From Scortum barcoo (lineage: Eukaryota; Chordata; Actinopteri; Centrarchiformes; Terapontidae), in contig CM041539.1 in NCBI GenBank assembly GCA_023238725.1, forward strand, positions 24,268,104 to 24,332,103: a stretch of DNA of 64,000 bases, in the 5' to 3' direction. Below are positions 1-14,100 of this stretch, piece by piece; position 1 is the stretch's first letter; each line of letters starts with the position of its first letter. Below the pieces are notes generated by a model. It searched no databases and was not told where the DNA came from. It saw only the letters and a list, made by a program, of their open reading frames with translations. A program made the translations under genes and the position numbers.

Positions 1-375
1 GGCTGAGTTTCCAGTGCAGAGTACTATTCAGCTCGCTCGGAACCATTCTTTTTTTTTTTCTTTTTTTTTTTTTTTTACTGTGCATAGTACCTGGTACACT
101 GAATGGTCAGAGAGTCTCGTCACTAGAATTAAACAATGACTCCTTTATGGAGCTCCGATGAGCACACTAGCTAGGTAGCATAATGAAATGGTTTCACTGT
201 CTGTCTGTATATACACTCAATATGAATATATGCATTGACTGTAAATGTGCTCTCTATTCCATCTCGACCAATGTAGCAGAATTTGGATTTAGGTAAAAAT
301 AATAATACCACAGTGTTTCCAAGACATTCATGTGTTACAGCAAGGCTTTAACAGCCCTGGTGAGTCCATGAGGTG
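1..375 (-). other. DAAM1 3' untranslated region (partial)
   Basis: Non-coding sequence after the DAAM1 stop codon. A T-rich run at about 49-77 is an A-rich run in the transcript. I see no clear AATAAA on the minus strand, so the polyadenylation site probably lies outside the window. Confidence 0.6.
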
Positions 376-576
376 TTACTGGTTTAGTTTAGTGATCGGT
401 CTCTCTCGGCTATTGTTGTACAAGTTATGTGTCCTTTGTTTTCTACGGTTCATTTTGGACAGATCTTTATCAAACACCTCTCCAGAGCGCAGAGCAGATA
501 CCAAGTCATCAAACTCGCCGCTCTCTTCTTCATTCGCTTTGGCTCTCCTCGCCTTCTGCTCCTTCTCTCTCTTCAG
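376..576 (-). CDS. daam1: DAAM1 terminal coding exon 25 (DAD)
   Basis: 201 nt, residues 975-1040 plus TAA at 376-378. It encodes a basic helix, then ESGEFDDLVSALRSGEVFDK (the diaphanous autoregulatory domain that binds the N-terminal FH3), a basic tail, and SRERPITKLNQ at the end. Acceptor CTGCAG. Confidence 0.94.
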   Translation of the reverse strand: MKREKEQKARRAKANEEESGEFDDLVSALRSGEVFDKDLSKMNRRKQRTHNLYNNSRERPITKLNQ

Positions 577-2142
577 CTGCAGAATAAGAGAGGATCATGA
601 CAGGAGATAGTGGTCATTTAACATGTTAACTGGACATTTACCTGTGAATGAGGGGGTCTTCATTATATAGAAATGAGTGTCAACATTTGTAACATTTGTG
701 TCATTTTCAACATTTTCTAATGCATGTGCTTAAAGTACAGGACACTTTGATTTATCCAAGCACTATTCAAATACATTATTTATCCTTTCAAAGGAATGAT
801 TTACACACATCTGCGTGCACATATATCTCTCTTATCTGAGCTGATAATCTCTTCTAACCAGTACCTCCATGAGTGCCCGTTTCTCCTCCTCCTCTTTGCG
901 TCTGACCATGTTCTCGTTGTCCTGTTTGGCCTCTGAGAAAGCTGTGAGGAAATTGTCGAAGATCCCAAAGAACTCATCTGGCTGCAGCTTGGACGTGTCT
1001 TCTCCAAAGTGTCTCAGTGCCTTCACAAGCTTCAACATGAGACATGATGGGCAAAGGTGGTCATTTCACTGTCTGCTTCACTCTCTTTGCTCAAGCCTAC
1101 AAATTCACTTCCTTTACTATGTTGAAGCATATTCGAGTTGCAATGTTTGTTTTTTATACATAAATATACATCACAGCGCCTTCATGACAGAAAGATTCTG
1201 TCTGGTCTACATACTGGAAGGAAATTAATAGTGTAATGTAATGTGAAGGAAAACATAAATACTGGTCCCCACTGATGCATCTTACATCAACTGTTTGTTA
1301 GGTATGCTTATTTGCTATTTCCAATGATGGTGAACACATCACTCCAAGTTCTCCTACAGTCAAATTGGGTTTGAGGTTACTGCTTAGTGTTGTGTTGATG
1401 TTGCAAGTTTTTGGAGGAAAAGGCAGAAAATGGGACAAAACAAATGCGAACAGTTATCTGTTGTCTGCTCACCACTTCTTCGGCCTCACTGAATGACTCC
1501 TCTACATCAGACAAGCTGAAGGAGGCCACAGTGATGAACTGACTGACCACAGGGACAAAATTATCCTCAGGACCCCCAGAGGACTGAGTCTGCTGGTACT
1601 GCAGCTCCTGGAAATGAAAAAACACATCAGACATGCAGCTGACACATATACATATACAGACATACTTTTTTCAGATATGTAAATATTTCCCATTCATGTA
1701 TTTTCTTTCTTTTGTTTACAATGGATTTAGACATATTGATACATACTGACACATACTGAGACAGTGCCAAACTGATTTTTTCAAGCACTCTATTGAGCTC
1801 ACTTACTGCCTCCACACTCTTTAGGCCAGATCTCAGATTGCCAATGTCCTTCTCCAGCTCTGTCATACTGAAGAGACAATGACAAGGGCAGAGAGAATTA
1901 AACAATGAACTTTTTTTTTTTTACATTTGTGGTTTTTGGGTGGAGCTGGAATTGGATCTATTTCTTGGGGAACACTTAGGTACAGTGAGTGCGTGCAGCA
2001 TCCTGAGGTCTTGTTGTCACAGAGAGGTTGTGTGGTAAGACCCTATTGTTGTTGTATACTTTATTAAAGGGTGAGATGGTTAAATATCCTGCTAGTTTTA
2101 CTAAACCTGACTTACAATATATTGTGTTGTGTATATATGCCA

Positions 2143-2186
<44 letters not shown>

Positions 2187-5100
2187 GTCTGTGTGTGTGT
2201 GTGTGTGTTAATTCTTACTTGACTTTAGCAGCCTCTGGCACATTTTGAAGCTCTTCACTGAAAGCTATAACCTTCGGATATTTCTTCTCCAGTACGGTGA
2301 TCATGTAGTGGAGCAGAGTGACATTTCTACAAACACAAACCATACAGATTTAACAATGACTCATGCGCCCACTGATTTTTAGAAGAAATAACTAAACTTG
2401 CAAAAAGGCTTTTTCACAGCAGAGATTTTGACTGTCGTTGTCAGAAAAACACAGGTGTCACTAATACGTAATGATGGCTCTGTTCTGTTCAGGTGACACA
2501 GTGAGCCTCGGTAGTGTGTGACAGTGAGTCTCCATGAACAACACCAGGACCCTGTGCTTTTCCCACAGTAACATGTCAAACTCTCTTCTGTTGAATGTCA
2601 GTGTAGAAACTGTACTTGTCAGTGCTTGACTTGGTGTCAGCTATCTTGTTGAGACTGGACACTTTAAATCCATAAGCATTTCCTCGTTGTCCTTTGTTCA
2701 TATAGTTCCCAAAGGCCAGAACCACCTCCAGGAGCTGATGCAGGGCTCTGCTCTGTACCACCTCCCTAGACGCAAGACTCAGAGCTGAAACCACAGAGGC
2801 AGAACTTTAACTTAGAATCTCAAAGATTTCCATTAAGTTTCTTTGACAGCACCTATGGCAACAAGCATTGACTGCATGTGTGTTTTTGGATCCTGTTCTG
2901 TTTTCAGACTAATCAACTCTACAGAGACAGATACCAGTCCAAGAGAAAAAGAGCTACATCTATATCTCCTCTGGTCCCTTTGCGGTCACTTTATTATTTT
3001 TTTTGACTGTTTGCCTTGATCTGAACTTCAGTCTTAGTTTTTGTTTGTTCGGCATTAGCAACAGAGACCAAAAAAATCAGCAAACCTTCACACACAGGTG
3101 AGTTGTCATTTTTCTACTGTAAAAAATGTTGTTGCTGAATTTAAGAAGAGAAGTTAAAATGCCAGACACCAGGTTGATAAGAATAAGGGCTTTCGTCAGT
3201 GGACCACAGGCTCAATCACCATGGTATGTTTAAAGAAACTTAAACTAAAAGAGAAATGCATTCATCCATATAAATGACATATTAGTGACATGTACCTTAG
3301 AATCAAATGTAGTCATCCCCTCAAACATTTACTTTCAACGATTAACTCAGTGTAAACCAATGGCTTACACTGGGAAGAAAAGATACCTTTGATTTTAGGT
3401 TTGACCTCAGCCACTCTTTCAGCAAATTTCTTCTTGAAGTACAGAGACTGTAGTCTTTGCTGATAATGGTTGATGCTGGGTGAGGACAGAAAATAGACAG
3501 CAAAATTATGAGTGTATCCAGGTTGTGTCTAAAGAGTCACTGCCTACAGAGATGGAGCAATCAATCATACATCACCTGATGCAAATTCCTATTTGTTGAA
3601 AGTAAAAAATTCATGTATCAAATTTATGTGCAGACCATATATGAAGAATAGAGAGCAACTTCAGGTTTTCCTAAAACTAAGTAGTTTAAGAAATAATGAT
3701 AAAAGGCTTTGTTTTTCTAACCTTTTTCCTCTAACACGTTTTTATGATCACTATAGATTTAAGATATGTCAGAGGATAATTGATAGGGTAAAGGATAGAG
3801 GGTGTTGTGTGCTACATAGATGCTAATGCACCTTAAGGCAAATTTCTGATGTGTGATATTGGGCTAAAAAATGACCTTACTTAGTAGTACACAAGGTACG
3901 AAACTTAATGTCAGTCAAATCCATCCACTGTGATGTTGAATACTAATTGCAAATACTTGACCTCCACTCAGCTGATCAGAAGAAGTGGGTGTAAGTGTCA
4001 GTTGGTCAGTTTCTGAAAGGGTCAGAAATGGTAAGACATAGCTGACACTAGAGAGGTGTGATGGGAGGGGGTCTCCAACACGTACCTCTGATGAGGCGTA
4101 CTTGCAGTTAAATAATCCTGCTTGTCTGCTAATAAGTGGTGACAATTTTTTCTTTCCATACTGCAATGTAACACAGCAGAAGTGTTATTGTGTGTGTGTG
4201 TTGATTTGTTTTGGTGTGTACCTGCTCATGTCATACAGGAAGCGGTCTGCTTTGGCCATACGTTCCAGCTCATGCTTGTGTTCTTCTAACAGCTCAATGT
4301 CAGTCTTCTCAGGAACAAATTTAAGAAGCTTCACACACAGACACATACATACATACGAACTATCAGTGCATTTGATTTGAAAAGTTCTTTGTGTATTTAT
4401 TTATCTGATGTGAATGAGCCCAAATGTGTGAGAATGTTTAAATTTGAAACATATATCATTATTGCTTCATTTGGTTTACCTGTACAATCTCATGCAATTC
4501 AATAAAACAACTCTGGTATAAATTCTAGTTTATAATGTTCAGTTTTTGTTGACTTCATCTAAATGTATAAATTCAGATATAAATTCAAATTCATGTTTTA
4601 TCACTTAAGTTATATTGAGAGGTGTTTAAATTTTTTTATCCTCCCTATTCTCAAACATGAGGGTGTCAGAATATTAAAAACCCCTCTCAGTATAATGTAG
4701 TCCACAGGAGTGCAGGCATGTCTAATAACGTGACCACTGTTATGTGCTACAACAGTAAAGCCCCATTGTCTCTGGGGAAAAACGGAGCATGTTCATTGTG
4801 TCCTCAGACTGTGTGGTGTGTTTCTTTGTGTGTGCATATCTTGGCACCTGCTCCAGCATGTCTTTGGGTAAGTCTTCCTGCTCATCCATGGTCAGGATGG
4901 CGTGGCGGATCTCCTCATTGGTCAGCTTCAGCCTGTCACACAGAAATGTTGGGGTTTATTTTGCGGTTCTTTATTAAAATAGTTGAGAACATTTCACAAA
5001 CTACAAAAAATAGCCTTGAAGTTACAGAGAGCTTTAGAAATAAACATTTATCAAAATAAGAGGAGTTGAAACCTTTCCCTTCTCATTGTCCTTTTTGTTA

Positions 5101-8100
5101 ATATTATGCCTCCTATAACTGACCTCCTTCTGAAAAGAAGGATGTATAGTAACAAAGATGTGCATCTGACTTGTTAGGAGACAATCTAATAAATGATCCA
5201 AGTTTTTGATCCACATCTAAGTTGGTTAGAAGACCAAGCAACCGTTTCCCTCCAAAGAAATGATTTGCCCTCCTAAAACAACCTGAAGCTTTCCATCTTG
5301 TGGTTTACATGAAAACTTTAACATTATTCTTCATTAAGAAACACATTCAGCGTATATACAGTAAATCTAAATAAATTGCTAAAAGAAAATGGCCATAGAT
5401 GAACCATACTGATGACCCCTAACCTATGCTGACAACTTCTCTCCAAATGAGAAAGTGTACAGAAGAATCAGTGTTGGGTTATAGTCAGGGCTACCTACAC
5501 CCAGTGTAATGGTGCATTGAAATGGCTGATGAAGTTGGAATTTAGTGGCAGGAAATTCTCCACAAACAGCTAACAATGAGGTACACACCAGTGTCAAAGT
5601 AGGGCAAGTTCATGATACTCAAGTTTACATTGGAGACCATGCTTTGCTTCGATGAGCAACCATGTAGCAGGTTATTGGTAAATGTATCCATTCAACTCCT
5701 ATTTCACTGTCATAATGTTTGGCCACATGAAGAGAGGAACAACATATCCAGGCTGCTAACAGCAACAAACAGTTAAAGTTTGACCTCCACCATTGTACAG
5801 TGGCTGCTTCATTCATCCATAATCCTCCCACACACTGACCGTGAGAGCAGAATGTTACAGTTCTGTGCTCGACGACCATCGATTACTGACAGCTCCTTGA
5901 CTTTCTTGACAAAAGCGTGGTCATCCTCGCCATCCTTCTGTTAATACATAGAAAAGTGTTAGAATTCACCTACATACAGTACATTGCTTAGACTTGTTAG
6001 AAGTCGAGAATAACAAAAATTTGACGCAATGAACAATGTCAGTATCTGTTCCACAAAGAAAGAAATCTATGAATGGATAAATAGATCACATGAAAATCAC
6101 AATCACATGAAAAATGACTGAACATAAAATAATCAAAATGGCAAATACAAACAGCAAAGTCAAAAAAAGGAAATGGGGTTTGTGTGAAACGTGTTACCTG
6201 TGGCTTCTGGTAAGCTGAGAAGGTCCTCTGGAACTCTTCTAGATCCAGAACTTGAAACACTGTAACATCATCGATCTCTTTCCATATGGTCCCTTCTAGC
6301 TTGTTCTGAAACAAACAATAATGCAGTTTGTCAACATAATCTTAATTATATTCTTTTATATTCAAGAGTGGGGCTCATTGATGTGTTTTTACGTTTTTGG
6401 ACCAATAGTATAATAACAGCAATAGTGACATTAATATTAGGAGTTCCAATATGCCTGGCAGTAGTAAATGTACCTCAGGCAGTTTGCTCCAGTTGAATGA
6501 CTTCAGTGGGTTAGATGGCTGAGGAATATTCTTCCTCTTGGTAGGTCCTGGTGGAGCTCCTAGAGGAGGAGGAGGTGGGGCAAATGGAATCATGCCACTA
6601 GCTGGTGGACATCCTGGAGGAGGTGGTGGAGGAGGAGGAGGAGGAGGAGGGATGGACGTGGCAGGACCAGGAGGAACTAAAGCACCAGTGGTGACAGGAG
6701 GTCCTCCTGGAACACTGGAGCTCTAATAGAGAGCAAAAGAGAAAGAACCTCATAAACCAAAGATGGATTCATTATGAACAGACAGATGACCAACACATGC
6801 ATCACTGTGACGCAGGGATCCTGTAACTGAAAATGAAAAGTCTCTCCAGCTTGTAGGTCATGTATTAAATAAATATGTAGAGACACTTAATGTTTGTACT
6901 GTTACTGTGTGTGAACCTCATCAGTGACATTTCTGTCTCACAGACTGGTGTGTGTTGTGTTGGTGAACATACAGAGATGAGCTGCTGCAGCTGAGCCGTC
7001 AGCTCTGACACTTGTAATTTAGCTTGCTTGTGGTCGTTGCTCTCTCGCTCCAGTTTGTCTTTCATCCTGTTTAGCATCGTCATCATCTCCTCTTTCTCCT
7101 TATTCTTGGCCTCACACTCCCTCTCTTTCTTTTCAAAGCGCTGCTGCAGGTTCTGATGCTCTGGAGAAATGAGAACGTGAGAAAGCTAAACACAACACTA
7201 TGAAATTAATAAAGCACTTACTAAGTATCCCAGCTGATTGAGTCAGCAAAGTGTCAAACTGTAAAAATCATAAATGGTTTGGGGTGAATTAAGTGAAACA
7301 AAAAAGAAATGGATTACTGCCTTTGTTTTTGATTGCTCAAGTTAACCCGCATTGATTACAAGTACAAAGTATACCTCTCCATTTTCCTCTTTGCTATAAC
7401 AGGAACAAAGTTCAGATCCCCTCTGAACATATATCACATATGTGTGTTTACCTTTCCTCATTTTATCAGCTTGGTCTTTCCATTCTTTGACCTCATTCTC
7501 CTTGACGAGCCTATAGAAGCACACACACACACACAACTGAAAAAACAGGATTTCTACTTACTACTACTATTGTTAATATTACACCAAAAGGTTTTTTTGG
7601 AGATGGTTTTCAGATGGTTTTGCAATCTCCTCTTACCTCCCCTAAGACTATTTTTTAAATTACTTTAGGTAAAAGAAATAGAAATAAAAAGAAAAAATAT
7701 AAATAAATAAATATATTATGTAAATATATTTACATAACACATTACTAGGAAGTACGCTAGGAAGTATATCATAGTGATGGTGGTTAGACAGCATGTCATC
7801 TATAAAATATTTTAGCATGAGTTGAGTCACACCAAGGTGAAAGTGGAACCACAAAATAAGTTACGCTGGAAACTTACATGCGCACAATGTTTTTGACATT
7901 GAAGTCCTCCAGTGGAGCAACATCAGGGTTTTCACCTTTGTCCGTCTGCAGAACCAGCTGCTGAACGATCCGGTCCAACAACACCCAGTACTGAAGTGTG
8001 GAACTGTTCTGCTTATCTACAGGCAGACAGAGAAGAGTTAACAGAAGGAATAGCTGCTTCTGTCATGGATCATTTAAGGCAATTCAAAAACACTGATCAG

Positions 8101-11100
8101 TAAATTGTAAGCAAGCAGACAGACAGCCAGTCTTACATGGCATCATGAGACAGTGCTGCAGTGTGGACAGGAGGTGAGGGTACGCTTCAGTGTGGTTCAG
8201 ATTCCTCCTTATCAGCTCAAACATCTGGCTGGCACTTTTAGTTTCTATATGCACCTGAAACAATGTACCAAAGGACATTCATCATCATGTTCATGAGACA
8301 TACATCTGATTAGCATTTTTGTATTTGATTTTCATGATTGATTTGATCAAAAAGAAATGTAATGCTGAAGATGAGCTGGTACAAGTGTGTTGTACAAGAA
8401 GGAATATTTGAATGTTGAGTTCTCTTCGTTGATGCAGAAGCTAAACTCTCTAACAAAAATGATTCCAGAAGTTATTTTACTATCTGTATATCTTTCTGAA
8501 AATCTAGTTTCTACATAATTTTCCTACACATTAATTCACTGAGTCTCTGACCTGCAAGTTTCTCTTTGTGTTGTGTACTAGCTAATGATGTTTGGTGTTG
8601 AAATGTGAAGAGTTTGGACCTTATAAAGGTTAGTCTAAAACTTACAACATCAAAGCGTTTGGACATCAGAAACTCATCTTCATTCCTCAACATTTCAAAG
8701 AAGTCCAGATGCCTAAAATGATGCATGTAACAAAGTTATGCAAGTCACAAAAAGTTCAAATATGTTCCCCTGACCTTTTACTTATTCATTAGTTCCATGA
8801 CACACCTTAGGTGCACCTGACATACCTGTCCAGGTTGGCATTGTCATGGGAGTGTAGTTTGTCAATGACTGGCTGAATACCCAACATCAGAAACTCATAG
8901 CGCAAATGGATGCGGAACTCCAGACTGGTCTACACACATACAAAACACATATACAACAGTGCATTATTATTCTCTAACAGGAAGGGAAGAACTGGAAGGG
9001 AGAAGATGTAATTATCATATCATGTAGTAATACGGTGTGATCATCATATTCATCTTTATGACAGGACAGGAATTCAGGAGGATAGCACAAAATGCAAACA
9101 CAAAAGCAAACATACCTAAATATGATGTCACTTAAAGAGATATATAGTGCAGCTACACCGGTCTGATAACAGTAATTACTTTAGTTCATCTTGTAAAGAG
9201 AGAACATCAGGTAGTGGCATCAGTCAGTGGACTCAGTAGACCTGAAAACAGCCATCACATGAAGGTGGATGCTGCCAAAGGGCTGACTGGACTGCAACTA
9301 AATTCAATGAACTGCATGGAGAAATCGGCCTTTACCTTACCTTAGGACTACGATGTGACCTATATATAACACTATACTACAGCACAATGTGTAGTATGTA
9401 CAGTATAAGTCAGTATGCTTCTGTATTGTTATTGCTCATGTTAACCCACTTCTTTCAATGTCAATACAAAATAAAAGAAAAAAAGCCGCAATAGACAGTT
9501 GAACACAGGCAGGAAGAGTAAAATCAGATTGATCTTTTAAAGAGGGTAGATATTGAAGAGAAGTCAGTACCAAAAAATGAATCATACAACTTTATACTGC
9601 ATCACAAATGACTTAAAACACAGGATTTCCGTCTGGAGAGACACAGATAGATTCACCTCTCCTGCTCCCTGGCTGAGCACAGCATTGAAGAAGGACATGA
9701 TGGCTGTCTTCAGATTAACTTCATCTCTGTAGCGCCCTGTTGATCTATCCAAGTCTGTCATCAGGGTCTGCACACCAAAAAAGGAAATACTCAATTAAAT
9801 ATCATAAAGCATGTTTATATGAATAAATAGCTTTTTGTCTGATAGTTAGATGTCACTTTGCCTAAAAATCATAAATCACAGTGATCTGTAATGTAAAATA
9901 AACATTGCACATGTAAAGTTAATATGTCAGTCATCTTAACAGAGAAAATAATTACTTTCTGTGGCTAAACAAAAGCTTTCCCTGCTGCTTGTGGACATAA
10001 TTTGACAGCCACAGTTGTCGCTCTGCTCCATGTATGTCTTTGACATGTATGGTCAGCAGGATGTGTGGTCGCAGGAGATTGGTTCCTGAAGCTGAGCAAC
10101 TGCCCATCCTGCTAAGTACATCTTGCCTGCTGAAGAGCTCTTATTTTTTTTCTTTTTGACTTTACAGATTCAACTAGATAGAAACAGGGATAACATACAC
10201 AAGAACAGACAAAGAACAAACAACTGAGTGGTGTGCAGAACTTGCAGAACAGACAGGGTACAACAAAGCAAACAAGAATGAAACAGTCATCAATTCTCAT
10301 AATTATAGTGATATCATGTGGTTATTGCGATTTAAATTAGTGATTTGTCCTCAAATTTGTCATAAACCCCTACACTCCAGGATGAAGTTCTTTTTTTAGT
10401 TTTCTTTTTCTTTTTTCAGTTTTCCCCAAATTCCATCGACCCACCCATCCCCCCATTGTACATTGCTGCTACAACTTTAAATCTTTAGATATTTATTTAT
10501 GTACATATTATGTATTTCTACATATATTTATGTTTAAAGCTGGAAGTCACCTATCTTAATTTCATTATGTGAAAACATGATGACAAATGAAGATTCTTGA
10601 TTCTTGATTCTTGAACTGAATAGAATTTAGTGGTCAAAGGTCGAAGGTCAAGGTCACTGTGACCTCACAAAAGACTTTTTCACCTATAACTTCAAAAAAA
10701 TCATATGTTAATTATGACAACATTTCACACAAATGCCTTTTATTGAATTCATTCAGAGTCTTCACTACTTATGTTATATGAGTCTGAACAGACATGGATG
10801 TAAACTGCATTTTGACTGGTTGGCAGAGGCATACGACAGAAGGGAGTTCATTTTAGTTTTAGTAACATATGATGAGTATCATGTTCTGTGAGTACTGTCT
10901 CATTTTGGATTATGGATTATATTAAAGTATTCCCATGCTATGATTGTTGATTGAAGAGATGAGAAAATACTTTCTAAAAAAAGGTGGATTGTCTCTCTAG
11001 AGATATTAACTATTGTTGTTTTAATATTTCTGATATGTCCAGTAATGATAAGAAAATGACCAACTGTCATTTTGGTTTAGTAAATGTTAAGCGTTGTGTG

Positions 11101-14100
11101 TTGTACATCCTTATGTGAATTAGAATGAAGGCACTTGTTACCAGCCTAGGGACTGGGCCAGGTAAAGTTTTGACCACTGACCGCACATACACCCTGAGGT
11201 CCCTTATTTAGCAACACTAGGAGCAGGGGCGCTGTTTTCAACTGTTTTTGTGTTTTTTTCTCATCAGGAAAGGTCAAGTAGCAGAGTTTTATTTCCAGTT
11301 TAGTTTCTTTTAGGTAAAGTTAGTTGTAGCTCTTTTGGTGCTTTTAGCCTGTGTCATATTTTTGTGTGTGTCGAATATCTAGATTCCTTGCAAACAAATA
11401 ACCCTATGTTACAAAATAAATCTAGTTTTATGCTGTTTCCCCTCCCCCAGTGAGATAAATGCACAATTTCATGTTAATGATCCCAGAGGATGATTCTTAG
11501 TTGATTACCCATCTCAAGACAAATCCCACGTATTAGCTCACTAAAGCTCTAAGAATAGAATAATTAAGTCACCAGTTTATTGTTCATCCCTCAACTTCCT
11601 GGCACTGAGTGGTAGCAGGTTGTTGCAGCAGCTCCTCTACTACTACGCCTTGTTTTGGGATTTTTTGTCTATTGTCTTTGTGTAAAATCATTTGCACCCC
11701 TGCACCACAGACCTCATGTTTTTGAGAAATTAATGCAGGATTTTATATTTTAAAAAAAGGACAGTCTTTGTTAACTCTGAGTGGTGTACTCCTGGTAAAT
11801 GAATGTATTTGCACTCCTGATATTGAACTAATGGTAGTAGGATTGAGACTGTACGATCCGCAGTGGGAAGTATCACATGCCATGGTTTTGCTTGTTAACA
11901 TTCCACCATCTGCTGCAGCGGTTAGCACAAGGTGACATCATCCAAATAATTTTCCTGGGACTTCAAAATAATATTAGAGTGGATTTTAAAATTTTAAACT
12001 TTCAACAATACACGGACTATGCAACAAAGCTTGATGCGCCCAGAAGCCACATTTAGCTTCAAATCTGGGTCAGTGAAATGGATGTGAAGGTCTGGTTTAA
12101 AGCGCCAGTCAACTGAAAGTGCTCTTATTTAGGAGATTAGAGAGAGTATATATATGTATATGTTTCTTGCTCTTCTTTCTACAGTGCACACCAGCTCACC
12201 CCCAAAGCCCGGGCAGCAGGTGGAGCCAGCGGAGTCTGATTTTTATTCACAGGATTATCTGTCTCATGTTCTACTGTCAGGACATAGAGACAGTTTCAGT
12301 GAATATGACTAAAAGTTGTTTTTAAATAAGTTATCTACATCTGCTTTAAGGAGGCTCAGGTCCAGCAGGGTTTCCATGTCACAGACTGGGAGCTGTTCCA
12401 GGATTACTATGACAGTGAGGTTCTCTCTCACTGCATGACAAACTACATCTGTTTCCTTGAGGACACTATTGTACCCTCCAAAAACAGAACAATGAACCCT
12501 GGGTCCATAAAGACATCAGAGGCCTTCTTAACATAAAGAAAATGGGCCCTCTTGGCAATGGACCATGAGGAACCAAAGGAGAAAGTTAGAGAGGCTGATA
12601 CTTGAGCAGCATTGGCCTGCATGGTCCGGGACCAGCTGCCACTCTCTAATCTCAGAGGAATTCAAGCGCACTAAGATGAGGCCTGATATGACCCTGTCAA
12701 AGTCCCTCTGTGATCAGAGGTGCTGCCCCAACCATGGCAACAGGAAGGAAGTGGATTGTCAAGAATGCGACACAGCAAGCATTATCTGCTCTCGATCACA
12801 ATGTTGGGAGAATGTAGAATGAAGGCCAGCTGGCATGGACATTGAGAAGTGTCCTCATTCGAGAAACCTACAATGTCCTTTGTATCCATCAATATCTCAA
12901 CCCATGGCTGAGCAAAGATCCATCATGCCTCTTTTGACACTGGCTACACTTAGGCATATCAGGTACCATAGCTTCATAAACTGGAAATAGCCATCCCCAA
13001 CTGGTGCTGTGGGTCAGCTCTCTGCACACAGTCAGACACAGATTACTTTGTGGAACTCACAATCACTTGGGAGGATGCTGAGCACAAAGCCTTGGACATA
13101 TTGACCTGTGTATCCAAAAACAACTCTAATCAAGTAAATGATCTGTATTGTTTTCAGCATTTCAGTTATGTGTCTTGTTTGCCTAGTTTTTCTTGTGGTT
13201 GTGTTATTATTATTAATCATTTACCAAATAACACATCCAAATGTGATGGTATTTTAATACCATGCATTAACATTATTTATCTACTTGTTTTAGTTTTTGA
13301 GTTATTTTACTTTATTCAATATTTTTCAGGTTAAATGTTTTGTCTATGGGAGGAATTTAGACATGTGCTCAAGAAGTCATCATGGGTCATCATGTCAGAG
13401 GAATCTGTTTCATCCACACTCACATTGTTTTCAGAAAACTGAGTGAAGCTCACACAAATTAACAAAATAAAAGCAGACCTGAAAGCGTGTTCTCTCAGAG
13501 GCAAATTTCTGGTAGTGCAGCATGGCTTCTAGTACTTTCTTATGGCCTCCTGCTACCAAACATACTGCGCCGAGGATCTCTAACACTGCAACCTACGGAG
13601 AGAAAGAAGGATGGTCAATTACAAATGAGGAGGACAAATAATTTATTACTTATATACTTATTTTACTAAGACAAAGGAAAAGTTTGACTTTATGTTCATG
13701 TTCAGTGTCTGTTCTTTTGATGATCTACCAGATGTTGTTCTCCTCTCCTCTGCCCACCTGATGAACAACATTAAACACATTCTCCATGTCTTCTGCAAGA
13801 TCAGGTGAAACTATGAAGAACAGGGCAAATAATTGTTCTTGTGTTTCCATCTTTGTTTGTAATGATCCTGCTCCTTAACCTGCTCCTGCAATTCCTCCAC
13901 AATGTCCCACATTTTCTTACTCTTTTCAGTTTCTAGTTTAGCTCTCAAAAGTTTAGTGAGGCAATGTTTCAACCATCTCTTTGTGGTTGTTGTAGGTCTT
14001 TATGTGATCATTTAGCATCTCTTTGTGGTCATTTAGTGCTTCTTTGTGGTCGTTCTCTGTCGCTCTTTCATGGGTTTTGTGTGTCTTTGTGGTTGTTTTG

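Noticed and set aside
2028..2222. Open frame with a Cys-Val repeat
   Set aside because: Translation of the GT microsatellite.
6538..6726. Glycine-rich plus-strand open frame
   Set aside because: It is the antisense of the DAAM1 FH1 proline codons.
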